From assembly GCA_026874595.1 (NCBI GenBank), contig CM049308.1, positions 43,221,327-43,285,326 on the forward strand: 64,000 nucleotides of DNA. The letters are read 5' to 3'. The notes under the pieces are model-generated. The model was not told where the DNA came from, did no database searches, and saw only the letters and a program-made list of their open reading frames with translations. Position 1 is the stretch's first letter, and the number at the start of each line of letters is the position of its first letter. Positions 1 to 12,000 of this stretch are shown one piece after another. Source of the DNA: Sipunculus nudus. Lineage: Eukaryota > Annelida > Sipuncula > Golfingiida > Sipunculidae. The translations under genes and the position numbers were made by a program.

Positions 1-600
1 TTCTTAAAGGGGGGGGGGGTGTACTATGTCTGGGCATGCTCTGGCACCTGCGGTGCCAAGAAATGTCTAGTTAATAAATTATTTGCAGCTGAACAGGGAG
101 GATGTGATGGTTGTTTCCATTTTTTCACTGTGACAAAATTGCTTCTAATTTTTCTGAGGATATAGAGTATGTCACTCTGAAAAAATGGTTAAAATAACCA
201 AAATATTGGTAAATTTTAATAAATTTGCTTTATAAGTTGAAATGTATCCAAACAATTTATTGGTTGGTACAGCCAATCTTGTTTGTTTAAAGTGAACAAA
301 TAGACACTGGTCATATTAACCAACATGTTGGCCAGAATAACTAAAATTTTTGGTAAAGTAATTCTTTTTAACCAATTTTTTGGTCAACCTTAACCAAAAT
401 AAAATTGGTTGATTTCTACCAAAATAAGTTTGTTACATCAAGAATAAAATTGGTTATATCAACCCATACAAGTTTCTCAGGTTAGTGGGGTTCACACCTT
501 AATTTGTGCACACCTAAATTGAGTCCTTTTTTGGCTGTTTTATTCTCAAAATTGACTGGAAGCCATGTTATGAACCATTCTTCAGATCCTGGTTGCTTAC
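1..600. other. 5' flank, A+T-rich with TTGGT/ACCAA motifs
   Basis: No gene is seen. After a short G run at 9-19 the stretch from about 190 is rich in short TTGGT and ACCAA words, often facing each other, as in ACCAATTTTTTGGT near 371. The same words resume at about 780-1030. This suggests a degenerate palindromic repeat interrupted by the SINE-like block at 600-700. Confidence 0.4.
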
Positions 601-700
601 TTAAAATGAAAAGGGAAACAAATCCCAGCTGAGTATGGATTGGAACCATTGACCAATCTCGTACAAGTCGGACATTTTGCCACTTGACCAGTAAAGTTTA
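600..700 (-). mobile_element. tRNA-derived SINE-like head
   Basis: On the minus strand, TGGTCAAGTGG (680-690) matches an RNA polymerase III A box at all but one position, and GGTTCCAATCC (637-647) matches a B box at all but one. They are 32 bases apart, a normal spacing for a tRNA-like promoter. No tRNA cloverleaf is evident, and the body downstream is A+T-rich and unrecognised. A diverged tRNA pseudogene is the alternative. Confidence 0.45.
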
Positions 701-1208
701 CTTCACAGGATACTCATCAGGAACACTTGGGTATATGGTGTTAAACTGACAAAGTGAGTATGTCAGTGCCTGACTGATCATTTGGTAGAGTTAACAAAAA
801 TGTTGGTAAAATCTACCAATATTTATTCAACCAATTAAATTAGTTAAATATATTCAATCTATCTGTGGCTCTCCCATCAACCAGTAAAAATATGGTCAAA
901 ATGACCAATTACTTTGGTTTTGTGCATGACCAGTGAGTTGGTCTAAATACCAATGTGTTGGTCAGATCTGTTAATATTGTCTTAACCAATGAAATTGGTT
1001 AAATATATAACCAATCTGTTTTGCCAATTTGTAGACAGATGAACAATTTAATTTCTGTTTAGCTTTTATTTGAAAGAAGGCTTTTTCAAATTTTTCAAAT
1101 GATTCTCAAATTCTTTCAGAAACATTATTATCAGTAGACAGTAAAGTTTTTTAATGACTTACAGAGTGCATCGAACCTTGGTCCTATTTACATGAATAAT
1201 ACAGGAAT

Positions 1209-1550
1209 TAGGCCAAAATAAAAAAAAGGTAAGGTTCTCAGGCACTTTTTTTTCAGAAATCAATGTGGGCGGGCAGTTTTTTTATTTTTAATTTTTTGGT
1301 ATGTTTCGATAAAAATGTCAAATGAAAAGGGAAAATCATTAAAATAATAAATTTATTTTGCTAAATAAGTAACAACACTACAAAACAAAGGAAATTGTAT
1401 GATTTTTTCTTCTTGAAAGAAATGTCTGAGCGGCTGCAGCTCGAAATTGGTGAGTTTCTATTGAAAAATCAAACTAAAAATTTTTGATGCGGGGGTTTAA
1501 AATTGATGCAGGCAGTGCCTGAGAAGCATACCTTTTATTTTTTTTAGCCT
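1209..1550. mobile_element. MITE-like element with ~40-bp inverted ends
   Basis: The left end (about 1209-1247) and the reverse complement of the right end (about 1514-1550) both read an A-rich run, then GGTA, then TTCTCAGGCACT. They match over about 40 bases with a few differences. The 340-bp interior has no coding potential. Both ends are flanked by TTA/TA bases, compatible with but not proving a TA target duplication. This looks like a non-autonomous DNA transposon of unknown superfamily. Confidence 0.5.
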
Positions 1551-2974
1551 TATCCATTGTGTTTAACTGCAGTGTCCTGAATTTATAATTACATGCAGTT
1601 TAACAGAATAAGATTACCTGCATCCATCAGAGCTTGTCCAAACACAAATTTTATAATTTTATTAAAATTTTTAATATATATAAAACATTATACATGCCAA
1701 ACATGGATTAATTAATACACTGGGTACAGATGTTGTAATAACTAAAAGATAATTGTTGCAATGGCTCTTGACTTCAGTTTATTGGTGTATTGATATATTG
1801 AAAGAACCTGTGGACATAATTTAGTACTTGATAAATGATATATCATTAAATCATTAACTTTTTTTATTAATACCTTGAGATGCTTTGTTCAGATGACTTG
1901 ATATGATTTTTTCTACAATGAATTAACAAGATCATGTATTATAATTGATGCTTTATCAATTTGTACCTGGTTACTGGTCTATTATGTTTGATGTAGATTG
2001 TGTCCTGAAGCATTCAAAGAAGGAAAGGGGGTCCATTAATAAGAGTTAATTAAGAATGAATTGGGGATAAAGAATGGCTAGTAGAGATTGGAGCTGACCA
2101 CTAGCAGGTCTCAGCAAGCCATCAGGAGACATGATAAATGAGATGGACCTGGGGCTTTGTAGAGGTTTAATGAGACTGCACACAGGCAAGTAGTGGTCTC
2201 TGGATTGCCTCCTTCCCTGGGGACTGGCTACACACCATTTGATTGTTGTCTCTTATTATCTTTGCCTCTGAAGTGACAGCTGTTTAGTTATATCTTTTAG
2301 AATGGCATCATTCGCCTCTCATGTTGTGCAGGCTGCATGTTTTAGTACTCAAACTTTTTCTGATATGATGCTCTAGATATTTTGCAAAATTCTTGATATT
2401 TCTAACACCCAGTTCCTTTCAGATAAGGCAGTGAATATAAGATGAATAAGATGTATTACAGACAAATTCATTCTGTATATGGAGGTATAATTTAGGTGTC
2501 GTCCCAGCATATTGTTCTGCCGTTTTTATTTGTCTTCTGGAAAATCCCTCCAATAAATAAATTGATGAGATATCTGTTGATGGTGGCAGGACATTTAGCT
2601 TTTGACAGTTCTGCTTTGGTTGATCCTGTGGGCCTGAAAAAGGTACTTTTTAACTAAATTTTTATTACAGATAATTGAAATATATATATAGATTAATATA
2701 TATTTAATGTAATTATGAAAAAAATATTTGTATAATTTGGTATTACTTATATATAATACAAATGTTTGTGTTTTGACTTTATAAATAAACCTTTACCAGA
2801 TGATATTCATGAATAATGATGGTACCTTGAACCTTTTGTTTTAAATACATTTTCACAGTGTATAATACAAAACATCCTTATCAATGTTTCAAATGTATGA
2901 TAATTACTCTTTAAATATAATAATATTAATTAATGGGTGTCTATATATGGTGATAAGTTGAGCAAATTAACATT
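1551..2974. other. 5' flank, no feature seen
   Basis: A+T-rich unique-looking sequence. No coding exon, RNA gene or clear repeat was recognised, apart from short AT-rich runs near 2680-2760. Confidence 0.4.
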
Positions 2975-3378
2975 TTGCACCAATACAAAATGTCACAGGT
3001 CATACTGCAACAAAACATATCACAGGTCATACTGCACCAAAACATGTCACAGGTCCTACCACACCATAAGCAAATGTCACAGGTCATATTGCACAAATAG
3101 CAAATTTCACATGGCATACTGCACCAAAGCAACATACAGGTCATAGGTCATACTGCACCAAAAGTATGTCACTGGTCATCCTTCACCAAGACAACATGTC
3201 CCAGGGCATACTGCACCAAGACTGAAGGTCACAGGTCATACTGCACCAAAAGAAAAGGTCACAGGTCATATTGTACCAAAGATATGGTCAAAGGTCATAT
3301 GCTCCAAGAGAACATGTCACAGGCCATATTGCACCAAAGATAAGGTCAAAGGTCATATTGCACCAAGACAACATGTCA
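2975..3378. repeat. ~28-30-bp minisatellite, GTCACAGGTCATACTGCACC type
   Basis: About 13-14 diverged copies of a unit of about 28-30 bases containing GTCACAGGTCATACTGCACC. Many units contain the AGGTCA nuclear-receptor half-site. Three places form perfect direct repeats with one-base spacing (3226-3238, 3256-3268, 3343-3355) and one a near-perfect pair (3285-3297). Short open frames on both strands here are by-products of the repeat. Confidence 0.85.
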
Positions 3379-4065
3379 TAGGATGTTTGATGTTTCCAGC
3401 AGGACATGTTTGATTTGCATGAACAAAGTGAGTTCTCAGGCAGCATGTTAGAGATGAAAGGAACACCAGGCTCCAGGCTCTCACTCTTGAAGCAGGCTTC
3501 ATGGTTTATCACAGTGTAATTGAGAAAGAAATAAAAGAATATATGAATAAGCGGCAAGATTGGCTCTGTATCGATTTTGCTACATTCTTCAGTTCTTTTG
3601 GTCATAGATTGATCAGTTTAAACTTTCCAGATGAAAAGCAGCGCAGCAAAATGTAATCACCAGCCTAAGGATATCTTTGTATCACTGCATAAAGATCATC
3701 TAAGTTAAAATGTATAAAAAAAGTTTAGATATTAGGTGAAAAATCAATAACGGTTCAGTCAGAGCACTTTGTTCAACAAATGCAGTGTGCATCTTGCGCA
3801 GAACTAAACCCCTCTCAGACAAAACCCCTTTCAGCCGCCCGCCTTCAACAAAACCCTACCCCAAATATGTGTAAGTTTATTTGATGATTCCTGACTTTTT
3901 TGACACAACGCTCAAGTTTCTTATATAAAACGTATAATGCACATGAGATAAGTGGGGGCTGTGAGTTTGAAGTTTATACACGTGTGTGTTGTGTGTGTGT
4001 ATACCCTCATGAAAGTGCAGAGAAACCCCTCTCCACAGCTATATAGCTCTTTATAGCACCTCCTT
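3379..4065. other. 5' flank, no feature seen
   Basis: No gene is recognised. A 105-codon minus-strand frame crosses this stretch (3288-3605) but begins in the minisatellite and resembles no known protein. A short TG-rich run lies near 3980-4000. Confidence 0.35.
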
Positions 4066-4640
4066 ATGACCGGCACCTATCTTTTACAGGATCCTGTCTA
4101 TCACCTATCTGTTACAAGTAACTATCTATTACATGATCCTGTATATTACAAGTACCTCTCTATTACAGGCTCCTGTCTATTACAGGTACCTATCTACTAC
4201 AGGCATCTACCTGTTACAGGTGACTATCTATTACGGGATCCTGTCTATGACAGGCATCTTTCTATTACAGGCTCCTGTCAGAGGAACTCCTGCTACAGGC
4301 ACCTATCTATCACAAGCTCCTGTCTATTACTTGGACCTCTCCAGTGGCAGATCCAGGATTTCGGAAAAGGGGGGGTCCAACCCAAGAGGACTATCAAAAA
4401 CCCTAAAAAAAAGGTCCGCAGGTCTGGAAAAAGGGGGGGGTCCAGGCCTCATAATTTTGTCTGAAGCCCTTAAAAAACTTTGTGTCTGATGAAAAAGGGG
4501 GGGTCCAGACCCCCTGGACCCCCCCTGGATCCGCTTCTGCTCTCGATTACAGATTCCTGTCTGTTACAGGCAGCTATCTATTATGTGTATTACAGGGACC
4601 TGTCTATTAAGGCATCTCTCCTGTCTATTTTGGATGACAG
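4066..4640. repeat. ~18-20-bp minisatellite (TCTATTACAGG type) split by an insertion
   Basis: Diverged copies of a unit of about 18-20 bases containing CTATTACAGG with variable CACC/CTCC/ATCC ends. The array runs from 4066 to about 4338 and resumes at about 4545-4640. The break is filled by the MITE-like element at 4341-4542. Confidence 0.75.
4341..4542. mobile_element. MITE-like element with GCRGATCCAGG ends
   Basis: A roughly 200-bp block interrupts the minisatellite. The left end (4341-4356) contains GCAGATCCAG, and the right end (4525-4540), read as reverse complement, contains GCGGATCCAG; the two match at 12 of 16 positions. The interior is rich in G runs and GGGGGTCC words, also in inverted form near 4495-4525. 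There is no coding capacity. Similar GTGGCGGATCCAGG-ended repeats are, to my knowledge, common in molluscs and other invertebrates. No target duplication could be fixed because the flanks are themselves repeats. Confidence 0.6.
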
Positions 4641-5489
4641 TATAAACAATACTCCAGTTACCTCTCAAATATGGACACCCCCAAATCACATGTGAAATCA
4701 AGGTCCTGACAGTGTCCATACTTGAGAGGTGCCACTGTAATGTTGATTATTTCCACGGGCTGGTGAACAGGAATGTCCTTATCAGTATCTGATTAGAATG
4801 GACACAGTAACAGTGGTGTGTGTGACTTGTGAGTCCATGTGTATGAATATTTGTTTATTTCAAATAAAGTAATGAAAAAGAAAGCTGTTTGTACAAACAC
4901 TGTCCTGGTGAAGTACAAGTCAGCCTGTCATTGTTTTTGTGTTCATCTCTCTCATGTATTTTTGTGTATTTATACTTGTAGTAGTAAAAGGACTGGTGAA
5001 TCAGGACTGGTGACAAGTTTTCATGTTTACTTTATGAAGATGTATTCATAGAGCAGATAAAAATGTTGATGATAGAACAGATTATGCTGGTGTTTGATGT
5101 CCATAAGGAGTGTCATTACCAGGATAATATACACCAGGACATAATGACAGGTTTCCTAGCCCGGCTTTCAAAGCATTAGCAGACCTCTGAATAGCAGCCC
5201 CATTCAGATGCACAGTTGCTATGTAATAAACCTGATATGCCCTGTAGGTGTGTAAATCAGAGGCCGCCTGATTAATGTTGCTGGTTAATGTCCTCACTGC
5301 CCAATCAGGAGTTGCGCATTGCAATAATGGAGTCCACAAGATTTTTGTGACTCCTCCTAGCATGGAGCGGAGTTGCCAGCGTCACCCAGATCTGTGAACA
5401 TTTTGATTCATGCCAGGGGGACCTCAGTAGCTGTTTGTGCATTGGATGTGGTTGTATGGCCAGTTGGTGATTATAAGAATATTGTGAAT
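4641..5489. other. immediate 5' flank of the PTK7-like gene
   Basis: Mostly unique-looking sequence. Minus-strand open frames of 93 and 132 codons (5082-5363 and 5305-5703) overlap the leader and exon 1 antisense and resemble no known protein. They are taken as shadows. Confidence 0.35.
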
Positions 5490-5677
5490 TATATAAGGAT
5501 CGGTGTGATTCTGCTCTACACATACCATGTAGTGGATGGAGCCAGCCAGCAGCTGGGAACTCTTGCCTGCTATCTCTGTCATCAGCTATTAACTTGAATT
5601 TGGCTGGCCCCATAGCGTGCATCAGATGCTCTCGGGCTGCCAGGCTGCCCACCACAGTGCTCTCAGCTCCACAAACA
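5490..5677 (+). promoter_or_regulatory. possible TATA box, 5' leader and upstream ATGs of the PTK7-like gene
   Basis: TATATAAGG at 5490-5498 is a fair TATA match about 190 bases upstream of the start codon, so a start site near 5515-5525 is possible; no clear initiator is seen. In that case the leader would hold an ATG directly followed by TAG (5527-5532), an 18-codon upstream frame (5536-5592) and an out-of-frame ATG at 5626 overlapping the main start. These would tend to reduce translation. The leader may also be split by an intron or start further upstream. Confidence 0.25.
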
Positions 5678-6038
5678 ATGGCATACGTAAGGCATACCTG
5701 CAATATAGTGACTTTTATTTTATTGTTTTTTGTTGTAGTTGTGACAACAAAACAGCAGGATAACTTCTACTTTGATCCGGCGCCCTCAGACACTGAAGTG
5801 GCAGAAGGCAGTGTAACAGAACTCAAATGTAATGTGTCAAACAGACAGCATATCAAGTTTTCTTGGATGCTTAATGGAAAAACATTAGCAAACACCAGCA
5901 GAAGGTATCAGGCTGGCAGTCACCTGCGTATAGTGTCAGCAGATAGAAATGTGGACGTTGGTTCTTACCGTTGTATTGCCACAAATGTGACAACGGGAGT
6001 GTCTAAGCAGAGCAAGGGAGCCAGAGTCACCGTAGTCT
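5678..6038 (+). CDS. PTK7: PTK7-like exon 1: signal peptide and Ig domain 1
   Basis: The start is the ATG at 5678, with A at -3 and G at +4, a good Kozak context. It puts a hydrophobic core (residues about 9-22, rich in V, L, I and F) right at the N terminus, with likely cleavage near residues 23-27. The frame stays open upstream to about 5594 but has no earlier in-frame ATG. Ig1 spans about residues 31-120, with C51, W63 and the DVGSYRC motif ending at C99. N-glycosylation sequons are at N52, N72 and N103. The exon ends in phase 1 at a GTAAGT donor (6039). The leftover T joins GG of exon 2 to make the Trp codon. If the donor is not used, the frame runs on to a stop near 6196. Confidence 0.85.
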
Positions 6039-9000
6039 GTAAGTACCCACAATTTTTATATCAATACTTAATTCTGTTAGCCTTACTTTCTGATTTTTCT
6101 ATCATGGACTTGCATTCATCAGAGAGGACTTTCACTGTGCCATGTGAAATGCTACTCTTTATTTGTGTTAGCTTTTTACTTCCTATTTTATCTTAAAAGT
6201 TTTTTTAAAATTAAATATAAACATTTTTTCCTCACATCACATGTATTTTATCTTAGTGACTGATATAAATATTTAAAAGGACCAAAGTTTAGGATAGTAT
6301 ACCTTTTTCCTTTTGTTAAATAAATACACAAATGAAGGGGTCAGGGGGATTTCTCACTGGTTTTGGATAGTTTAGATCTCAAGACCATGTGGTGGATTGT
6401 ACCATGTGGGGTTAACACTTGATGATCAAAATGGTCAAATTTATACATGTATAATTCATCCTTTTCATTAGTTTAAAAGAAATGAAGAAATGAAAAATTG
6501 ATATCCTAATTGTACTGGATTCTCTTTACTCCCGTTCTGATTTAATACACACATACAGTGGATTACAACCTTTTTACAGGTCCATCATACATGACAATAT
6601 TACATTAAGGACACCGCACAGGACAGAATGGTGTTCGGTTATTTAATTATAAGGTTTTGTACTAATATACAGTAGTCAAGTTATTCTGTTTTAAATGGTC
6701 TGTTGCCAGTGTGTCAGTTATTCTTCTGTAAATGTGTAATTCCATCCTTTTTTCTTGCGGCAAAACTCAATAAGCAGTCCATTGGATATGAATTATATAC
6801 CAGACCTGTAGACACAGCATAGTCATCGGACACATAAATGTGTCCTCATTTATTTTTAAAGGTAATATTCACAGTGGGAGGTAATTGTGTAGATCTGAGA
6901 TTGGTATGATAATTTTTGTAAGTGAGACCTGAGTATTGTTGTCTGTTAATTAGAACAGGCACAGGATGCGGAGCATGTTTGGTTGGTCTTAACATGGCAG
7001 CCACATGGCATTGCATACTTTTTGTAAGCTTTCAAAGAAAATACTTTACCTTTGAACTTGTCCGTGGATCCCCAGTTGTTGTCACTCCTGCGGAAGGAGA
7101 CTGAGTAACTATTTATCCCTCATGAATGGAGCATTCAAAATTTGCATCAGTTAATTATAAGTTTAGCGAGGTGGTGTCAGCTGGCATTGTGGCCACAGCA
7201 GTGTATTCATGAATCCATTGTGAGCTTAGTAATTGATTCAGTGTAGCTCAGAAAGTCATTCAATGAAGCTCAGAAAGCCATTCTATGGATCTCAGAAGTA
7301 AATATGTAATTTTATTATTTCTGTCTGTGAGAATGAAATGTATACTATTAGAGTGATACCTGTTCTCACAATGTTCTGTAAGAGGCAGGGTATATATTTC
7401 ATAATTGATTAAGTTTGAATTAAACCACCCATCAAGAAGGCCCATTTCTCAAATACATGAATATTTTTGTTAATAATGTTGCTGTAGCAGGTGTCTCAGG
7501 TTTGGTAATGCTACTTCATGCAATCACCAGTTTCAGCAGATATTAATTGTCATGAGTACTCAATATTTTTAGCAATTGTACATTAAACACATTGATGAGT
7601 CCTCATGCATATCCAATACAGTTATTTTGGTAAAAATCCAAAAGTAAACCTGAAAAACTAACCTGATGTGGGTGAGATAAGCATGTCAATTAGAACAAAA
7701 TTCAGAAGTGTCATATATAATTTATTTTATTATTAGAATTTAAAATTGTGAAATATCAATATTTACCCTTTCTTACATGGATATATCTGAATTTGTACAA
7801 TCCTGAAGACATCATTTGTGAACACACTTGGTGCAACAAAATTTTAATGAATCCAAGGAATGTAGTTATTATGATGCAGGTGAAGGTTTTTGTGATAATT
7901 CTGATTAGACAGACATCTGTCAGTAACGTTGATGTGGTGGTTCATTGAGTAGGCATGGGGAGCATGGAGTGTGAACTTTGAGTTTACACAGGAAAAGTGT
8001 ACTTATGTTTTATCTCGGTGAGTAGAAGCTTTGTTCTGTTCAGCTGGTACCTGTAGTTTTATAGACCTAGTAATTGAGGAGTTTGAGGAATGCGTGACTA
8101 TAGATGACCGGGATTGGAGGGAGATTACATCACTAGCAGAATGGAACAAACATCTGAAGCCTAATCTCAAGTTGATCCTTGAGAAGTTGGGCCAAGTGTG
8201 ACTCTGGATTTAGTTACTAGGTAGTGCTGGAGCCTGATATATCTTGTGGCTTGGGTCTGTTTGAATTGGTTCCGTATGCTGCAGTCTCATGTTTGCTGCT
8301 GAAGTTCATTAAGGTGCCAGGACTGAAGACTGACTGTACACTTGCTTTGGCAGCCAGTAGAGTTATGGGTCAGTGCACAACATGGCAAAACCTGTTTATT
8401 GTGCACATCAGTAGCAACTCTATGATGCTTTGCTCAACCTGGTATGGCAGGTGAATCACTCACCATTTGTACCAGACTGGCAGTGACGGATCTTAGTTTG
8501 AAGATAATGTCATGCCTAGTTCAAAGGCAGCCAGAGTCTCGGGTGTCAGATGCCAAGATTCCTCACTGCTATCTTGTGTCTGATTCATTCAAAAAATGCT
8601 AGTTATAAAAGAAAGTCGATACAGAATTTTTCTTTTGGCTCAGTTTGATCATAATAACAGTATGAGCTGTGAACTACTTGTGAAATCATCTGTGGCTAAC
8701 ATGCCCCAAAAAAGTGGTGTTTTTTTATGGGAGCTTAATGTGCCAGAGGTCAGCTGATCATGGAGGTTATAGAAGACAGCTGGAGGGGGAGGGCAAGATC
8801 TCAGCTCTAATTTCCCTCAGTGTCACCTTCACCAGCTCCACATCACAGAAAACTTGTCTTTTACAGGTTTAGATTGTTGACTGCTGCATGGATTCATTAG
8901 GTAATATAGGTGTATATCAAGTAAAAAAAAAAATCCTGGTGTCCTGTGGAACTTTCATTTTACACTTACAGTCACCTCACGGATCATATACAGAGATGTA

Positions 9001-12000
9001 GGCAGTGTTTAAAGCTATATGTAGCAGTATCCCATTTGTTTACTAGTCTGTGTAATGACTTCTTATCTCAGAGTACAATACCAAACAATATCCTGCTCAT
9101 GATACAGTACATGATAAAGTCAGATATATTATAGTTATATTCTGTGCCAGTGTTCTTCTATGCTTTTTGCCCCTCCCAGCTTTTAATTTAAACCTATAAA
9201 TATTTTTCCCACTGATAGCCAATCAGATGCTGCTGAACTTAAAAAAGGGTGATTAAATTTGTATGTTCCTATCCTTCCATTAATCTGAATACTGTAAATG
9301 TATCAACAAAGATTTCCAGTCATACAAATACCTTGTTTGATTTATATGTTGATGTAACGGGGACCAGGGAATTTTTATGGGGCTGTTTTTACAGCACTAC
9401 CTAGCATATCAATATAATGTAGTAAATTTATGGCACTGTACCAAGGATGTAAATATAATGTAGTAATGACACTGTACCAAGGATATCAATAAAATGTAAT
9501 AATGGCACTGAACCAAGGATATCAATATAATGTTGTAATTGTACTGTACCAAGGATATGTATATAATGTAATAATACCACTGTACCATATATATTGTAAT
9601 AATGGCACTGTACCAAGGATATGTATTTAATGTAATAATACCACTGTACTATACATATTGTAATAATGGCACTGCATGTACCTAGGATATCAATATAATG
9701 TAATAAATATATAATGAAATCCTAAAAAGTTGAACACATCCATGATGGCACATTCAGATAAAAAAACATGAGGTAAAATAGAAGAAAAGGGAAGTTAAAA
9801 CCTGAAAATGCATATATATGGTAGATAATACATGTGCCTATTTGCATATATGAATATATCCAAGCAAAATTTTTACTTGGCACTATAAAAAACAGATACT
9901 AGCTATTTATCAAATATGATGTTACTGCATATGGGTACTGGTATATGCAATAAGAGTCCAGTACCAATGTAAATTATATCAGGCTTTCAACATATTTATC
10001 TAAGAAAATAGACTAGTTCAATAATAATAAGTGTTGTCGGGTTACTATAGGTTCATAATAATAACAGTCCTGTCCCATCATCATAAGGGATATCAGGACC
10101 CGGGTTGGAAAAGTGCATTTTAAGGAGTTCATAAATTTGTTAGAGGTGCACATTCACCTACCTTCTGAAAAAGAATTGATGAGATTTCTGGCTTCCTCTG
10201 TATATTAATGATCTCTGGGTTACTTTGGTTGTGAAAAGTTCTTATAATGCCTTTGTGAAGGATGTATGAAATTGTTAATCAACAAGTTTGTAAACACAGC
10301 AATGTTGACAAATAGGAAAAACATGTAACCTCAGGTGGTAGGGTGCATATATGCAGAGGTTTGAAAGGTCACTTGTTTCAAAACGCCATTTGCATAGCAC
10401 TGGCTGACTTGCTTCAGATGTGCTTGTTGAATTTGTTTCGATAATTTTGGTGGGACCCCACATATTGTAAACAAGTTGATATATAAACAAAACAAGCAGC
10501 CTGTGTGCGGTGATATAAATGTTTTCTGGCCTTATTTTATAAATGCTCCAAGGGATTACCTTTAGTTTATGAAGGTCAGATAGGCGATTGGGACCCTTTA
10601 ATTACATCTTTAAGATAATGTATGTCGAAGAGGAGTCGTGGTTTTACATCACAAGGTATACCATAGATACAAGTAGACGTACATGTCTCTGGAACTGGGT
10701 GTTAGACAGATTGTAACTGCAGATGTTCATTGTATTTAAGTTCTATTATTTGCAAGACATTTTTATGGCTTAAGTGGTTCTCTGTCAGCACAATGATCTT
10801 TTAGTTCATGCAACTCGAACCTGGTCGTATTATTTCACTAATAACTGTTGTTGCAGCTGGACCATCAGCATCTATATATATATATATTTTAACAATCTCA
10901 TTACAAATGCAAAAATGAAAAGTTTCAAATTATTGATTACAGTTAAATAATCAGATAAGATGTCCAGGACAGCCTGACATGTGACTTGACTTGCGAGTCC
11001 ATTGTCTGCATGACGTATGATTGTATGTGGATCTCTGGTACAGTTTCCTTTCCTTTGTGATCCAACTGCTGCTCAGCATGTATGCAAATTTAATGACAGT
11101 AGTCTACCAAATAACAAGTACTGTCTGAGTGACAATAAGGAATATCAAGTATCAACAGCTTGTTCCTGGTAGTTCTTGGTTTATAGGGCTGTGAATTACT
11201 CATGTAATTTGATGACATGGACAAATCAGTTGCAGATCACATACACATTATGTTTTATGTATTATTCATGTGTTCTCTACTTTAGCAGTTCTTTCTATGT
11301 TCTGGCTGACAGTAAACTCCAGTTTATCATTTTTATGTGCCACACTACCTCAGCAGCAACAACTCTCTAAACAGTTTGACATTCTGGCCATAAATTATCA
11401 CTGACTTTCATTATATTGTGTCAACAGTAATCTTGTACTCTTGCTATAAATTATCAGATTAATTACTTTTTGAAGGAGAATAAAGTTAGTGATTAAAACC
11501 AGCATTAATGACAAGTCTTGAACAGGTGTATATCTACCACCAGTGACCCAGTGGATGTTAATGTAGAGGATATATACAAAAAAAAATAATGCCTAAATAA
11601 AAAACTCTTTGAAGGCACAAAATATGTTGTTACAATACAACAATATGTAAAAGAAACCTGTGGATAATACTTTATCCACTGAAACATATGTTGTCATAAA
11701 AGATAGCCCACAATTAAAAATACAATATAAAACTCAGAAAGTCCAAAGTATTGTATGTTTTCATAAATTTATACCAACAAAAAGAGAACTCCATGAATAG
11801 TCCATAACACACAATGTTATAAGTATGGCTTTTAATTTTCTATAACACTGCTATTACTGTTTGCTTGTACTCATATCATAACCACTTGTATGTCAGTTGT
11901 GTGTCAGTTCAGTACTGACAGTGTACACTCCATGCATGGTCAAAGCGCTTTGTGCAGAGTAGTTAAAGCAGCCAAAACATTACAAATCGAAGTACACTGG

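Noticed and set aside
5082-5703. Minus-strand frames of 93 and 132 codons overlapping the leader and exon 1
   Set aside because: Antisense shadows of the leader and exon 1 with no recognisable domain.
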